In this document: in pieces, positions 15,859 to 25,062 of the stretch
Position numbering within the stretch: position 1 is the stretch's first letter
Layout of the letters: every line of letters starts with the position of its first letter
Origin: JAVBSX01 sp051660685
GTDB lineage: Bacteria; Planctomycetota; Planctomycetia; Pirellulales; Thermoguttaceae
DNA: 48,338 bases
Assembly (NCBI GenBank): GCA_051660685.1
Contig: JBOFQB010000020.1
Span: forward strand, 1-48,338
Direction: 5' to 3'
Position numbers and translations under genes: made by a program
The notes under the pieces: model-generated
Seen by the model: only the letters and a program-made list of their open reading frames with translations
Database searches by the model: none
Told to the model about the DNA's origin: nothing

Positions 15859-18078
15859 ATGAATCAAAAACGTCATCCTGGTTGGAAGAAGCGGCGCGGG
15901 TTCGCGCTCTACCTCGTTGCGTTTGTCGTCGCAATCCTGAGTCTGGGTGCTCTTGCGCTCGTTGCCCTGATGATGACCGAACGATCCGCAACCCGAATTC
16001 GGGGCAATGAGATTCAAGCTAATCAAGGTTGTCAGTCGGGCGTCGAATTGGCCCGATTGGTTGTCAGCATGACCGAACAGGAACGTCGGCAGATCGGCGG
16101 AATCGAAAACAATCCGCGTTATTTTGCCGGGATCGAGATCATGCCGGGCATTGCAACCAGTAATGCCGGAACTCTCCGAACAACACTTCTTTCGCCGTTG
16201 ATTCAAAACGGAGCCGTAATTGGTACTCGTTATGGTCTGGTGAACGAATCGAGTCGTCTCAACCTCGCTGCTGTTTTGAAATGGGAGTTGGAATCGCCCG
16301 GTCAAGGTCGTCAAGCCCTCATGTCACTTCCTGGAATGACCCCGAGTATTGCCGATTCGATTCTTGATTGGATTGACCCGGATAATGTTGCAAGACCATC
16401 TGGGGCGGAATTGGAGTATTATCAACGAATCGGCGTTCCGTATGGTCCCCGCAATGCTGTTCCCGTTTCTCTCGAAGAATTGTTGCTTGTCCGGGACGTG
16501 AAACGACCGGTTCTGTTTGGGAATGATGCAACCTTTAGTTTTGGTTTTGCGCCGAATTCTTTCCCCAATCAGGCAGGAACAGCGAATTCGGGCAATCAGG
16601 ATTTGGGAAATCAATCGTTTTTTGACTCTTCTGGTCCTGTTTCGCCGATTTCACCTCATTCGGGCTTTGTCGGGGACCAACAATCTTCACTTGCCGCTTC
16701 GTCAGACAATGTTGGTTTAACTGAAAATAATGTTGGTCCAACGACAAATACCAATCCGTCCGGTTCAATTTCAGGCAGTCCGTCCGGTTCGGTTGCAGGA
16801 AGTGATTCTGGTATGAATTCCGGCAATTTTTCCGGCTCGGTTTTGGGACGTGATTCCGGGCAAGCGATCAATCCTTTTGGAGATGAAGGAGAAATGCGAA
16901 TCGGTGCTTCGTCGGGAACAGCCGGTTCTGGTTTTGCCGGTTTGGGAACAATGAGTTCAGGAACAATAAACTCAGGAACAATGAATTCAGGAACGACGGA
17001 TTCCGGGGTCCTGAATTCGGCAAATCGGTCGTCGGGTTCAGGAGATGCGACATCCGTTACCTCGTTTGCTCAACCGAATTCCCTGTTCGATTCCGCTTCA
17101 TCCGATCCCCCCGGTTCCAACTCCCCGGAATTCAGTCTCCCCGGTTCCTTGCCGTTCTCCTTGCAAAACAGTTTCGATTCGTCAAACAGCCCCAATTCCA
17201 GTTCCAACATTCTTCCTTGGTGTTACCTCTTGACGACGTTAAGTGCTGAAAAGGAGGTCAATCCGTTTGGAATCCCCAAATTTGACCTTAATGAGACGAA
17301 TTTGGAGTATCTTTACAAAGAAATTGCAAAAGCGGTTGACGAGGAAACCGCTCGATTTGTAATCCTATTTCGTCAAAATGGTCCGATTGACCCTCTTGCG
17401 TCAACTTCTTCTGTTTCTCCAACCGGTTCCGTCTCCCCAACCGGTTCCATTTCTCCAGAAACCCCTCTTTCGTCAACCGCAATCAGTCCGGCAAATACGA
17501 CAAATTCGGCAAACACTTCATCGAACGGAACCGCGATTGATTTCAGCAAACCGGGTTCGTTTCAATTGACAACACCACTTGATTTGCTCAACGTTCTCGT
17601 TCCCGGAATACAGGGTAATCCGTTCATATCGAATCAAACGCAAGGAAAAGAACGTTTTTTGCGTCTGTTAGATTACGGAACGACGAACAAAGAGGTTGTC
17701 CAGATTGGTCGGGTCAACATCAATGAAGCTCCAATCGAAGTTCTAAGAGCTGTTCCGGGAATCAACAACAATGTTGCTGTTCAAATTCTTTCACGACGTG
17801 CTGCACTTGCTGCAAACAGGCCGAATGAGATGAGACATCCGGTTTGGTTGCTCAACGAAAACCTGATTGACCTGAACACGCTCAAAAAAATCTGGAACAA
17901 AATAACATGCGGGGGAGATGTGTTTCGTTCTCAAGTCGTTGGTTACTTTGACCGGGCCGGAACAAGTAGTCGTTGCGAAGTTGTTCTGGACGGAACCGTT
18001 CGACCTCCTCGACAGGTTTTTTTCAAGGATTTAACGATGTATGGTCGCGGTTTCCCTCTTTCTGTGTTGTCACCTTAG
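15859..18078 (+). CDS. gspK: Type II secretion minor pseudopilin GspK-like, with large low-complexity insertion
   Basis: The 739-residue protein begins with a basic stretch and a hydrophobic helix (RRGFALYLVAFVVAILSLGALAL), as in prepilin-like proteins of the GspK group. The conserved VNESSRLNLAAVL and DSILDWIDPDN segments (about 128-176) and a helix-hairpin-helix region (VNINEAPIEVLRAVPGINN) identify GspK. In known systems GspK caps the pseudopilus tip. Between about 225 and 455 is a Ser/Gly/Asn-rich insertion, partly built from a 15-bp tandem repeat, and a second Ser/Pro/Thr-rich stretch lies near 515-560. ATG 15859 is preferred; a GTG codon immediately before it is also in frame. Family members are typically about 300-350 residues. 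Confidence 0.87.
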   Translation: MNQKRHPGWKKRRGFALYLVAFVVAILSLGALALVALMMTERSATRIRGNEIQANQGCQSGVELARLVVSMTEQERRQIGGIENNPRYFAGIEIMPGIATSNAGTLRTTLLSPLIQNGAVIGTRYGLVNESSRLNLAAVLKWELESPGQGRQALMSLPGMTPSIADSILDWIDPDNVARPSGAELEYYQRIGVPYGPRNAVPVSLEELLLVRDVKRPVLFGNDATFSFGFAPNSFPNQAGTANSGNQDLGNQSFFDSSGPVSPISPHSGFVGDQQSSLAASSDNVGLTENNVGPTTNTNPSGSISGSPSGSVAGSDSGMNSGNFSGSVLGRDSGQAINPFGDEGEMRIGASSGTAGSGFAGLGTMSSGTINSGTMNSGTTDSGVLNSANRSSGSGDATSVTSFAQPNSLFDSASSDPPGSNSPEFSLPGSLPFSLQNSFDSSNSPNSSSNILPWCYLLTTLSAEKEVNPFGIPKFDLNETNLEYLYKEIAKAVDEETARFVILFRQNGPIDPLASTSSVSPTGSVSPTGSISPETPLSSTAISPANTTNSANTSSNGTAIDFSKPGSFQLTTPLDLLNVLVPGIQGNPFISNQTQGKERFLRLLDYGTTNKEVVQIGRVNINEAPIEVLRAVPGINNNVAVQILSRRAALAANRPNEMRHPVWLLNENLIDLNTLKKIWNKITCGGDVFRSQVVGYFDRAGTSSRCEVVLDGTVRPPRQVFFKDLTMYGRGFPLSVLSP
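16951..17010 (+). repeat. 15-bp tandem repeat inside gspK
   Basis: Four units of the type ATGAATTCAGGAACA encode SGTMN/SGTIN repeats. The unit length keeps the frame, so expansion or contraction would only change the low-complexity linker length. Confidence 0.85.
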
Positions 18079-18083
18079 GACAT

Positions 18084-18222
18084 GAGGGGTTGGGAAATAG
18101 GGATTAGGGGGGAACACTTCTCGCTTTGACGCAATACTGTCGATCATGCGTCAAATTACATTTCCATTCTCAATTCTCCCCCTATTCCCTATCCCCCAGT
18201 CCCTATCCCCTATTCTCCCACT
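18084..18222. repeat. R5 composite inverted element between convergent genes
   Basis: A G-rich arm (GGGAAATAGGGATTAGGGG) and a C-rich arm (CCCCTATTCCCTATCCCCC) flank a perfect 9-bp hairpin TTTGACGCA/TGCGTCAAA (18125-18133 with 18147-18155). It fills the gap between gspK and the hldE-type gene. The C-rich arm reaches the hldE stop codon. The structure could serve as a bidirectional terminator. Confidence 0.75.
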
Positions 18223-19277
18223 TTCCAAGCCGAAAGAACCTGTTCGGGTTTCGCCGTTCCCGTTGTTCCTAATTGCTGAATCGTAATCGACGCAACTAAA
18301 TTGCCGACTTGAGCTGCTTCAGCATACGAACCTTTTGCACAAAGGGTTGCGACGATACCACTTGAGGTCGAATCTCCCGCCCCGCAAATGTCAATCGGTC
18401 CTCCAACTTTAACGCCGGGAAGTTTTGCCTGTTCCTGACCGTTTTCGTCGAAAACCCAAATTCCGCGAGGTCCCAACGTGACATAAACAGTTCGATTGGT
18501 TTGCGCCGCCATTTTTCGTCCACACTCTTCAATCAACGAATCTGAGGGGGTTTGATCTTTTGCCAAACCGTTCAATTGATCATATTCGGGATAATAGGAT
18601 GCAACGACCTCAAAATGGTTGCACTTGATAATCATGTCGGTAAACTGCGCAATCCGTTCTCGTGAATCGGCATAAATCACGTTAGGTGTCCTTTGACGAC
18701 CTAATTCGGCGAGTTCATTACGAACCTTTTCGGTAATCACTCCACAATTTTCCTGAGAAACCTGATCCATAACCATAATCGCGTCAACTTTTCCTGCCAA
18801 TTCACGCAACGCTTGGACAATCTGCTCTTCAACCGATTGCGGAAGAGTTTCACGATTCTTAAGGTCAAGACGGTTCAGTTCCCGCTCAATGATTCTTCCG
18901 TTCGCCCCTTTTTCCTGCAACATCGGTTTGGTATAGGTCGGGGTAAATCGTTCTTCACACGCATACAAATAATCCATATTGACCCCTAATCGGGCCAATT
19001 GCGTCCGCAACTCCAATCCTTCCCCGTCTTGCCCGGTCATTCCAACCGCAAAAATTGTCCCAACACCAAGAGCACAAAGATTGTTGGCAACAGTCCCGGC
19101 TGCTCCTGGACTATGACGTTTTCCAATGATTTGATAAGCGGTCAAACCGGTTTCAACGGACGGTTCATCAAGTGCCGGATCAATCAGCAAATACTGATCG
19201 AGAAAGAAATCTCCAACAACGGCAATTTTTTCTGCGGGGAAATGGTCCAGCAATTCTTGTAATCGTGTCGAGTTCAT
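18210..19277 (-). CDS. PfkB-family sugar kinase, HldE/RfaE kinase-domain type
   Basis: The 355-residue protein from ATG 19277 (MNSTRLQELL) is a ribokinase-fold kinase. The N-terminal VVGDFFLDQYL, the SPGAAGTVANNL loop and the C-terminal PIDICGAGDSTSSG motif, with the catalytic aspartate in GAGD, support this. The pattern resembles the kinase half of HldE, which phosphorylates heptose-7-phosphate for lipopolysaccharide inner core. There is no cytidylyltransferase domain, and the usual DT in DTxGAGD is DI here, so the substrate is uncertain. It converges with gspK and diverges from the GH57 gene. Confidence 0.83.
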   Translation of the reverse strand: MNSTRLQELLDHFPAEKIAVVGDFFLDQYLLIDPALDEPSVETGLTAYQIIGKRHSPGAAGTVANNLCALGVGTIFAVGMTGQDGEGLELRTQLARLGVNMDYLYACEERFTPTYTKPMLQEKGANGRIIERELNRLDLKNRETLPQSVEEQIVQALRELAGKVDAIMVMDQVSQENCGVITEKVRNELAELGRQRTPNVIYADSRERIAQFTDMIIKCNHFEVVASYYPEYDQLNGLAKDQTPSDSLIEECGRKMAAQTNRTVYVTLGPRGIWVFDENGQEQAKLPGVKVGGPIDICGAGDSTSSGIVATLCAKGSYAEAAQVGNLVASITIQQLGTTGTAKPEQVLSAWKVGE

Positions 19278-19614
19278 TGTCAATAAAAGAAAAAAAGGGG
19301 CAAGGTTCAAACGAACGAGACCATCTTATCGTGTTGGTCAACGAATTTGAAGGAGGGGAGAAGACAGGAGGAGAGGAAAGAGGGCAGAATAAATGTGAGG
19401 GTCAGCAAAAGGGGGGCATTTACGAAGACTCAGACGGTTATGTCGAACATCATGTTTGGGGACAGGGAATTTCTTCACAATACAGGTTTCAATCAGGTTG
19501 ATGTTCTGGTCAAAACCGCCAAAAGTCTTTATAGTGGACCTGTTCCTGTCCTTTCGCCTGTTTTTTTTCGCTTTGTTGCCCTTTTTTGGTGTCCTTTCTT
19601 CCACTTTCTCCTTT
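19278..19614. other. Divergent intergenic region, hldE-type kinase / GH57
   Basis: About 340 bp hold a purine-rich run (GGAGGGGAGAAGACAGGAGG near 19353) but no repeat family member or gene that I can support. The promoters of both flanking genes should be here. Confidence 0.5.
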
Positions 19615-21738
19615 ATGCCGAATCCGGTTTCGTTCATCTTTGCTCTCCACAATCATCAGCCGATTGGAAATTTCGGGCATCTGATCGAACAGTCGTATCG
19701 TGAAAGTTATTTGCCGTTTCTGGACGTTTTTGCCGAGTATCCCGATGTTAAACTTTCACTCCATACAAGCGGTTCGCTCGTTGAATGGTTGGACGAGCAA
19801 CATCCTGAATATCTTGACCGAATTGCCGAACTTGCCCAATCCGGTCGAATCGAAATTATCGGCGGTCCCTTTTTCGAACCAATCCTTGCAATGCTCCCTT
19901 CACGTGACCGAATTGGTCAAATCGAACGGTATCGTGATTGGTTGAAAAAACGTCTGGGGATTGAAGTTCTGGGGATATGGACCCCGGAAAGAGTATGGGA
20001 ACAGTCCTATGTCCGAGATTTGCAGGACGTTGGTATTCAGTTTACGGTTTTGGATGACTTTCATTTCAAAAATGCCGGATTACCTGAGTCCGCGCTTTGG
20101 AAATACTACATGTCCGAAGATAATGGTCGAACACTTGCCATTTTTCCCGGAAATGAACGATTACGGTATTTGATTCCTTTTCGGACGATTGAAGAGACGA
20201 TTGATTATTTTGCACAACAGGGGGATCAACAACCCGGCTCCATTCTGGTTCATGCAGATGACGGGGAGAAATTCGGCAATTGGCCCAACACGTTCGGTTC
20301 CGTCTTTGAAGAACGTTGGTTGCATCGTTTTTTTCAGGCTCTTTCCGATAATGCCGGTTGGTTGCAATCGAGGACTTTTGCGGATGTTCTTGCAACTCAA
20401 ACGCCGCTTGGAACCATTTATTTGCCGGACGGGAGTTATCGTGAGATGACAGAATGGGTTTTACCCCCAGATGCTCAAAGTGAATTAAAACGGCTCAAGA
20501 ACGAATTGGAGTCGCAACCGATTTGGTCGTCCATTCGACGTTTTATACGGGGCGGATTTTGGCGTAATTTCAAGGTTCGGTATCCTGAGACGAACGAGAT
20601 GTATGCCCGAATGATGTCGGTTAGTTCCCGTTTACACCATCTTGAAGAACAATTGTTGGACGAAGATGAAAGAGGGGAGATTTTTGAGCGGGCGAAAGAA
20701 TCATTATATCGCGGACAATGTAACTGTGCTTATTGGCATGGTGCATTTGGCGGGATTTACCTGCCTCATTTACGGAATGCGGTTTATCATCAGTTGATTC
20801 AGGCGGATTCGTTGCTTGATTCGTTGGAGCGAACAGAAACGAGTTGGGTTGAAACGGATGTTGCCGATTTTAATTTTGACGGACAGAATGAAATTCGTTT
20901 GGCGAACGAGTATCTTTCCTGTTGGATCATCCCGCATTGTGGGGGGATGATTTACGAATTGGATTGGAACCCTATCTGTCATAATGTTTTGGCGACAATG
21001 ACGCGGGGACCGGAATCGTATCATGGTCTGATACATTCCATGCGAGGAGAAGGCGGGACCGATTCGGGGGGGAATCGGGTTGTTTTCAAACAACAGGGGT
21101 TGGATCAACGGATACAGTATGACACTTATCCTCGTAAAAGTCTGGTTGACCTGTTTTACGATGCAGATGTTGAGTTTGAGCCGGTTCGGTTGGGAACAGC
21201 GCAACAACATGGTTCGTTTGTTCTGACCCCTTATCATTCGGTGATTCGACGTAAACCGGGTCGGATTCAGGTTTTGCTGACTGCACAAGGGGTTGCTTAT
21301 GGAGCGACGTTTCAGATTCAAAAGGCAATCACCTTAAGTGCGGGGAGTAAGACGCTTGAAATCGCGTATAAGCTGGACGGATTGCCGACTGATTACCGAC
21401 TGCATTTTGCGGTTGAGTTGAATTTTGCCGGAATGCCCGGACATGCCGAAGATCGTTATTTTTTGACAAATGGAAGTCAGAAACTGGGAAATTTAAGTAC
21501 CAATCTCGATTTGTACAATGCAGGTGAATTGTCCTTACTCGATGATTGGTTGGGATTGCGGGCCGATTTGACTTTTTCGCGTGCAACCAATCTTTACGCT
21601 TTTCCAATTGAATCGGTCAGTCAGTCGGAAGGAGGATTTGAACTCGTACACCAATCAGTCTGTGTGCAACCTCATTGGTTGATCCAACCCCAGGAAACGG
21701 ATTCTTGGACGGTTGAAATGGAATTGACCTTAGGTTGA
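19615..21738 (+). CDS. Glycoside hydrolase family 57, probable 4-alpha-glucanotransferase
   Basis: The 707-residue protein starts at ATG 19615 (MPNPVSFIFALHNHQPIGNFG), which places the conserved HNHQP motif at residues 12-16, as expected. The likely nucleophile is E125 in IWTPERVWE, and the acid/base aspartate lies at 215-216 in HADDGEKFGNWP. Both positions match Thermococcus litoralis 4-alpha-glucanotransferase (E123, D214). A C-terminal beta-rich region (about 420-707) corresponds to the extra domains found in that group. It is expected to rearrange alpha-1,4-glucans in the cytoplasm, in glycogen metabolism, since no signal peptide is seen. No glycogen genes are adjacent. The start lacks a Shine-Dalgarno sequence. 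Confidence 0.9.
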   Translation: MPNPVSFIFALHNHQPIGNFGHLIEQSYRESYLPFLDVFAEYPDVKLSLHTSGSLVEWLDEQHPEYLDRIAELAQSGRIEIIGGPFFEPILAMLPSRDRIGQIERYRDWLKKRLGIEVLGIWTPERVWEQSYVRDLQDVGIQFTVLDDFHFKNAGLPESALWKYYMSEDNGRTLAIFPGNERLRYLIPFRTIEETIDYFAQQGDQQPGSILVHADDGEKFGNWPNTFGSVFEERWLHRFFQALSDNAGWLQSRTFADVLATQTPLGTIYLPDGSYREMTEWVLPPDAQSELKRLKNELESQPIWSSIRRFIRGGFWRNFKVRYPETNEMYARMMSVSSRLHHLEEQLLDEDERGEIFERAKESLYRGQCNCAYWHGAFGGIYLPHLRNAVYHQLIQADSLLDSLERTETSWVETDVADFNFDGQNEIRLANEYLSCWIIPHCGGMIYELDWNPICHNVLATMTRGPESYHGLIHSMRGEGGTDSGGNRVVFKQQGLDQRIQYDTYPRKSLVDLFYDADVEFEPVRLGTAQQHGSFVLTPYHSVIRRKPGRIQVLLTAQGVAYGATFQIQKAITLSAGSKTLEIAYKLDGLPTDYRLHFAVELNFAGMPGHAEDRYFLTNGSQKLGNLSTNLDLYNAGELSLLDDWLGLRADLTFSRATNLYAFPIESVSQSEGGFELVHQSVCVQPHWLIQPQETDSWTVEMELTLG

Positions 21739-21844
21739 GCGAACAATACATAGGTTAGGGTGTGAACATTTGGTTGAGAACGTGAAAATGAGTTGGGTGA
21801 TCTGAAAAAAATTTTTCCAGCCAATTCCGCCCAAAAAGCATTTC

Positions 21845-21853
21845 TGCTATAAT
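21845..21853 (+). promoter_or_regulatory. Extended -10 promoter candidate for dnaN
   Basis: TGCTATAAT fits the extended -10 consensus TGnTATAAT. No good -35 hexamer is visible 17-18 bases upstream. A leader of about 140 bases would separate it from the dnaN ATG. Confidence 0.5.
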
Positions 21854-21999
21854 CGCCCGAAATGTAATCGGGAGAGGGGCGCGTGAGGGGCATTAAGCCG
21901 GATTCCGTTCATGTCCTGTTTTTGGAGTTTGACGGGTTCAAAAAGAGTTGTGTTGATTTGGCAGAAATGTGGTTTTCCAACTGATAAACGAATAAGAAC

Positions 22000-23100
22000 A
22001 TGAAAATACGTTGCGAACGAGAGAAATTTTTTCAGGCATTTCAATTGGCGGCGTCGGTTGCAGCGACGAAAGATGTCAAGCCGATTTTACAAAACGTTCT
22101 GCTGAAAGCGGAAAAGAATGAGGTCCTGCTTTTAGCAACGGACACCGATCTTGGGATTCGGATGAACGTTGAAGGTTGTGAGGTCTTAGAACGGGGAACG
22201 GCCGTTTTGCCGACCAAATTAGTTCGTCAGATTTTGCAGGAGAGTTCCTCCAAAGAACTGGAAATCGACAACAGCAGCAACGAAAAGACAATTATCCGGG
22301 GTGAAGGGAGTCGTTTTGAACTGCCGACGCAAGATGGAAGCGAATTTCCCGAAATTGAACCTTTTGCTGAAGTTGCCTATCATACTGTTTCTTCGACCAT
22401 TTTTGCCGAACTGGTTAAACGGACGCTTTTTGCGATTGACGTTGACAACACGAGGTATACTCTAGGAGGTGTCCTGTTTGATTTTTCCGAGAATCAATTG
22501 GGAACGATTGCAACAGATGGACGTCGTTTAGCACATCAAGAAGGAAGTGCCGAATCCGTCGGCGGTCATCTCCCGGACGGAACAGCTATTTTTCCTCCTA
22601 AAGCCCTTACACTTGTTGAACGAGCAGCCGGAGATAATGACACGATCCAAGTCGCTGTTGCAAATGGTCGGGCGTTCTTCAAAACGGACAAAGCGGTCAT
22701 TATGACCCGGTTGATTGAGGGAAAATATCCGCGTTGGAAAAGTATCATTCCAACGACAGAGAATAAAATTGTGGTTGAGATTATCAGCGGGGCCCTGTTA
22801 AGCGGTGTTCGTCAAGCAGCACTTGTCACAACGGAGAATCAACCGGGTGTTGAATTCCAGTTTGAATCGGGCAAATTGGTCTTACATGCGGTTGGAGCCG
22901 AAGTCGGCGAAACATCCGTCGAACTGCCAATCACCTATTCGGGAGAACCCATTAAGTTGAAGATTGACCCAAAATTTGTGACGGAGTTTTTGCGGGTTCT
23001 CGATTCGGGCAAACTTGTAACGATGTACCTTTCTCTCGCTGATCCTGTTCTTTGTCGAACAGAGGACGGTTATGAATATGTGATTATGCCGTTGTCGTAG
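22000..23100 (+). CDS. dnaN: DNA polymerase III sliding clamp (beta subunit)
   Basis: DnaN is the ring that tethers the replicative polymerase to DNA. The 366 residues match the usual length and three-domain layout. The start MKIRCEREKFFQAFQLAASV and the segment KPILQNVLLKA are typical. Family features ATDGRRLA and FPPKAL are seen in the middle domain, with a C-terminal YVIMPLS that ends the clamp near the protein-binding pocket. It is not next to dnaA or recF here; ispA follows 45 bp downstream. No clear Shine-Dalgarno sequence precedes the ATG. Confidence 0.97.
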   Translation: MKIRCEREKFFQAFQLAASVAATKDVKPILQNVLLKAEKNEVLLLATDTDLGIRMNVEGCEVLERGTAVLPTKLVRQILQESSSKELEIDNSSNEKTIIRGEGSRFELPTQDGSEFPEIEPFAEVAYHTVSSTIFAELVKRTLFAIDVDNTRYTLGGVLFDFSENQLGTIATDGRRLAHQEGSAESVGGHLPDGTAIFPPKALTLVERAAGDNDTIQVAVANGRAFFKTDKAVIMTRLIEGKYPRWKSIIPTTENKIVVEIISGALLSGVRQAALVTTENQPGVEFQFESGKLVLHAVGAEVGETSVELPITYSGEPIKLKIDPKFVTEFLRVLDSGKLVTMYLSLADPVLCRTEDGYEYVIMPLS

Positions 23101-23145
23101 TCAAGGTACATCGCAACTCAACCCAATACCAACCCTTTACCAATC

Positions 23146-24111
23146 ATGGACTTTGCCGGACCTGAAATTCAGAGTTATCTTGACGAATTGCGTCGATTGG
23201 TGAATGAACATTTGGCGAAATGTTCACAAGCCCGTTTTGGTGTTCCCGGGCGATTGGAAGAGGCGATTCGGTACAGTCTTTTAGCACCTTGTAAGCGGAT
23301 TCGTCCGCTTTTGACGATTATTTCAGCCGATCTTTGTGGAGCGGACCGTTTGTTGAGTATGACGGCTGCTTGCGCGATTGAAATGGTCCATACTTATTCG
23401 TTGATTCATGATGATCTTCCTGCAATGGACGATGATGATTTGCGGCGAGGTCGTCCAACCTGTCATATTCAATTTGACGAAGCGACTGCGATTTTGGCGG
23501 GAGATGCTCTTTTGGCACTTGCGTTTGAAACGCTTGCACTTGGAATTCCGTCTGCATCTCTTGCAGGTGCTTGTTGCGGAGTTCTTGCGGAATCGGCGGG
23601 ACCGGCTCAATTGGTTGGGGGTCAGGCAGATGATATGTATGCCGAAGAGACGATTGAACGGTTAGGAGTTGCGGACCGAATTCGATTGTTGGAGTCGATA
23701 CATCAGCGAAAAACTGGGGCGTTGATTAGGGCAGCATTGCGTTTAGGCGGTTTGGTTGGTCGGGCAAGTGAAGATCACCTCTTTGCGTTGGACGCTTACG
23801 GTCAGCATTTTGGTCTTGCTTTTCAGATGACGGATGATTTGTTGGACTGCTTGGGTGAAGAGGATTTGGTTGGAAAACGTTTACGAAAGGATTCGGCGCA
23901 AAAGAAATTGGCATTTCCAGAACTTTTGGGGATTGAACGGACCCGGCAAGGGATTCAGGAGGAAGTGGAAAAAGCATGTAAGGTTCTTGCTGTTTTCGAT
24001 CCTGATCTTGCGGAATCCGAACAAGAGGGGGGGAAACGCGGGCAAGAAGCTCACCTTGCTTATCAAACGCTTATTGGGCTAGTTCAGTACCTGCCGAATC
24101 GAAAGAATTAA
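23146..24111 (+). CDS. ispA: Polyprenyl synthetase, farnesyl diphosphate synthase type
   Basis: The 321-residue enzyme condenses isopentenyl diphosphate with allylic diphosphates. The first aspartate-rich motif is DDLPAMDDDDLRRGRPTCH at about 89-107, preceded by YSLIH exactly as in E. coli IspA. The second motif is QMTDDLLD. The two residues inserted in the first motif (DDLPAMD) are the bacterial farnesyl-type signature, although geranylgeranyl synthases can share it, so product length is uncertain. It follows dnaN closely, without a Shine-Dalgarno sequence. The end is followed within 30 bp by the R3/R2 repeat pair. Confidence 0.92.
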   Translation: MDFAGPEIQSYLDELRRLVNEHLAKCSQARFGVPGRLEEAIRYSLLAPCKRIRPLLTIISADLCGADRLLSMTAACAIEMVHTYSLIHDDLPAMDDDDLRRGRPTCHIQFDEATAILAGDALLALAFETLALGIPSASLAGACCGVLAESAGPAQLVGGQADDMYAEETIERLGVADRIRLLESIHQRKTGALIRAALRLGGLVGRASEDHLFALDAYGQHFGLAFQMTDDLLDCLGEEDLVGKRLRKDSAQKKLAFPELLGIERTRQGIQEEVEKACKVLAVFDPDLAESEQEGGKRGQEAHLAYQTLIGLVQYLPNRKN

Positions 24112-24138
24112 AAAATGTTTGAAATGAACCGTAATAAG

Positions 24139-24271
24139 TATACCCCAAACGGGTACAAAATGGACATTTTGTCGGAACGCAGGCATCTTGCCTGCATCAA
24201 GAAAAAAATGTGCGGGCAGGATGCCCGCGTTCCAATCGGAAAACAATCCATTTCTAACCGTTTGCCGTATA
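24139..24271. repeat. R3 MITE-like element, copy 2
   Basis: It has the same ends and hairpin core as the copy at 11771, with a few substitutions and one missing base. It abuts an R2 element, and the two share the TATA at the junction (24268-24271). Confidence 0.85.
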
Positions 24272-24437
24272 TCTGTGTGCATAAACAACCGATCTATTTT
24301 ACTTTGTTCATTTCGTGACGTTCGTGCTTTTAGTGGTTCTTTTATACCACGAAATGCACCAAAAACACGAAATCAATACAAAATTTTAATCAATAGGGAA
24401 TCCGCAATTGAGATAGGTTATTTACGCGCAGACACTA
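24268..24437. repeat. R2 MITE-like element, copy 1
   Basis: Terminal inverted repeats are TATATCTGTGTGCATAAAC and, on the other strand, TAGTGTCTGCGCGTAAATAA. The core has TAGTGGTTCTTTTATACCAC and can fold. Its right end leads directly into AAGGACAA-ATG of rdgB, so the element supplies the 5' flank of that gene. Confidence 0.83.
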
Positions 24438-24444
24438 AGGACAA

Positions 24445-25047
24445 ATGAAGACAATTGTTTTGGGGACCGGCAATGTAAAGAAACGGGGGGAGATGCAGGA
24501 ACTGCTCGCCCCGCTTGGTTTTCATGTTCTCAGCTTAGCTGATTTTGAGCAAAAACATGATGTTGTTGAAGATGGTTCAACATTTTACGAGAATGCGTTG
24601 AAAAAAGCGTCGGAACAGGCGAAGTTTTTGGGACATTGGGTGATTGGTGAAGACAGCGGGTTGAGTGTTCTTGCGTTAAGCGGTCAACCGGGTGTCTTTT
24701 CGGCCCGGTTTTCTGGAGAAGGGGCGACCGATTTGAAGAACAATGCGTTTTTGTTGGAGCAATTAGGTGAAACGCCGCTTGAAAAACGCGGGGCATTTTA
24801 CACTTGCAGTATGGTTCTTTGCGATCCAACCGGTCAAGAACAGGCGAGGAGTGAAGCCTATTGTCGGGGACGAATTCGTTTGACTCCGTTTGGTTCCAAC
24901 GGTTTTGGTTATGATCCGCTTTTTGAGGTTGTGGAATACAAGAAGACGTTTGGAGAAATGAATCCGGCAATCAAAAGATGGATTTCACATCGTTCACGCG
25001 CAATGCGAGGTTTGCTCGAATTGCTCAAGAGGAAGACAATTTTTTAG
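24445..25047 (+). CDS. rdgB: Non-canonical purine NTP pyrophosphatase (RdgB/HAM1)
   Basis: This house-cleaning enzyme hydrolyses ITP, dITP and XTP to monophosphates. The 200 residues show the N-terminal VLGTGNVKKRGEM, the active-site region IGEDSGLSVLALSGQPGVFSAR (split across the core), NGFGYDPLFEV and the C-terminal SHRSRAM. These are the family motifs in order. AAGGA lies just upstream, at the boundary with R2. The SDR gene follows 15 bp downstream, suggesting cotranscription. Confidence 0.94.
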   Translation: MKTIVLGTGNVKKRGEMQELLAPLGFHVLSLADFEQKHDVVEDGSTFYENALKKASEQAKFLGHWVIGEDSGLSVLALSGQPGVFSARFSGEGATDLKNNAFLLEQLGETPLEKRGAFYTCSMVLCDPTGQEQARSEAYCRGRIRLTPFGSNGFGYDPLFEVVEYKKTFGEMNPAIKRWISHRSRAMRGLLELLKRKTIF

Positions 25048-25062
25048 AAAAAAGGGAAAACA

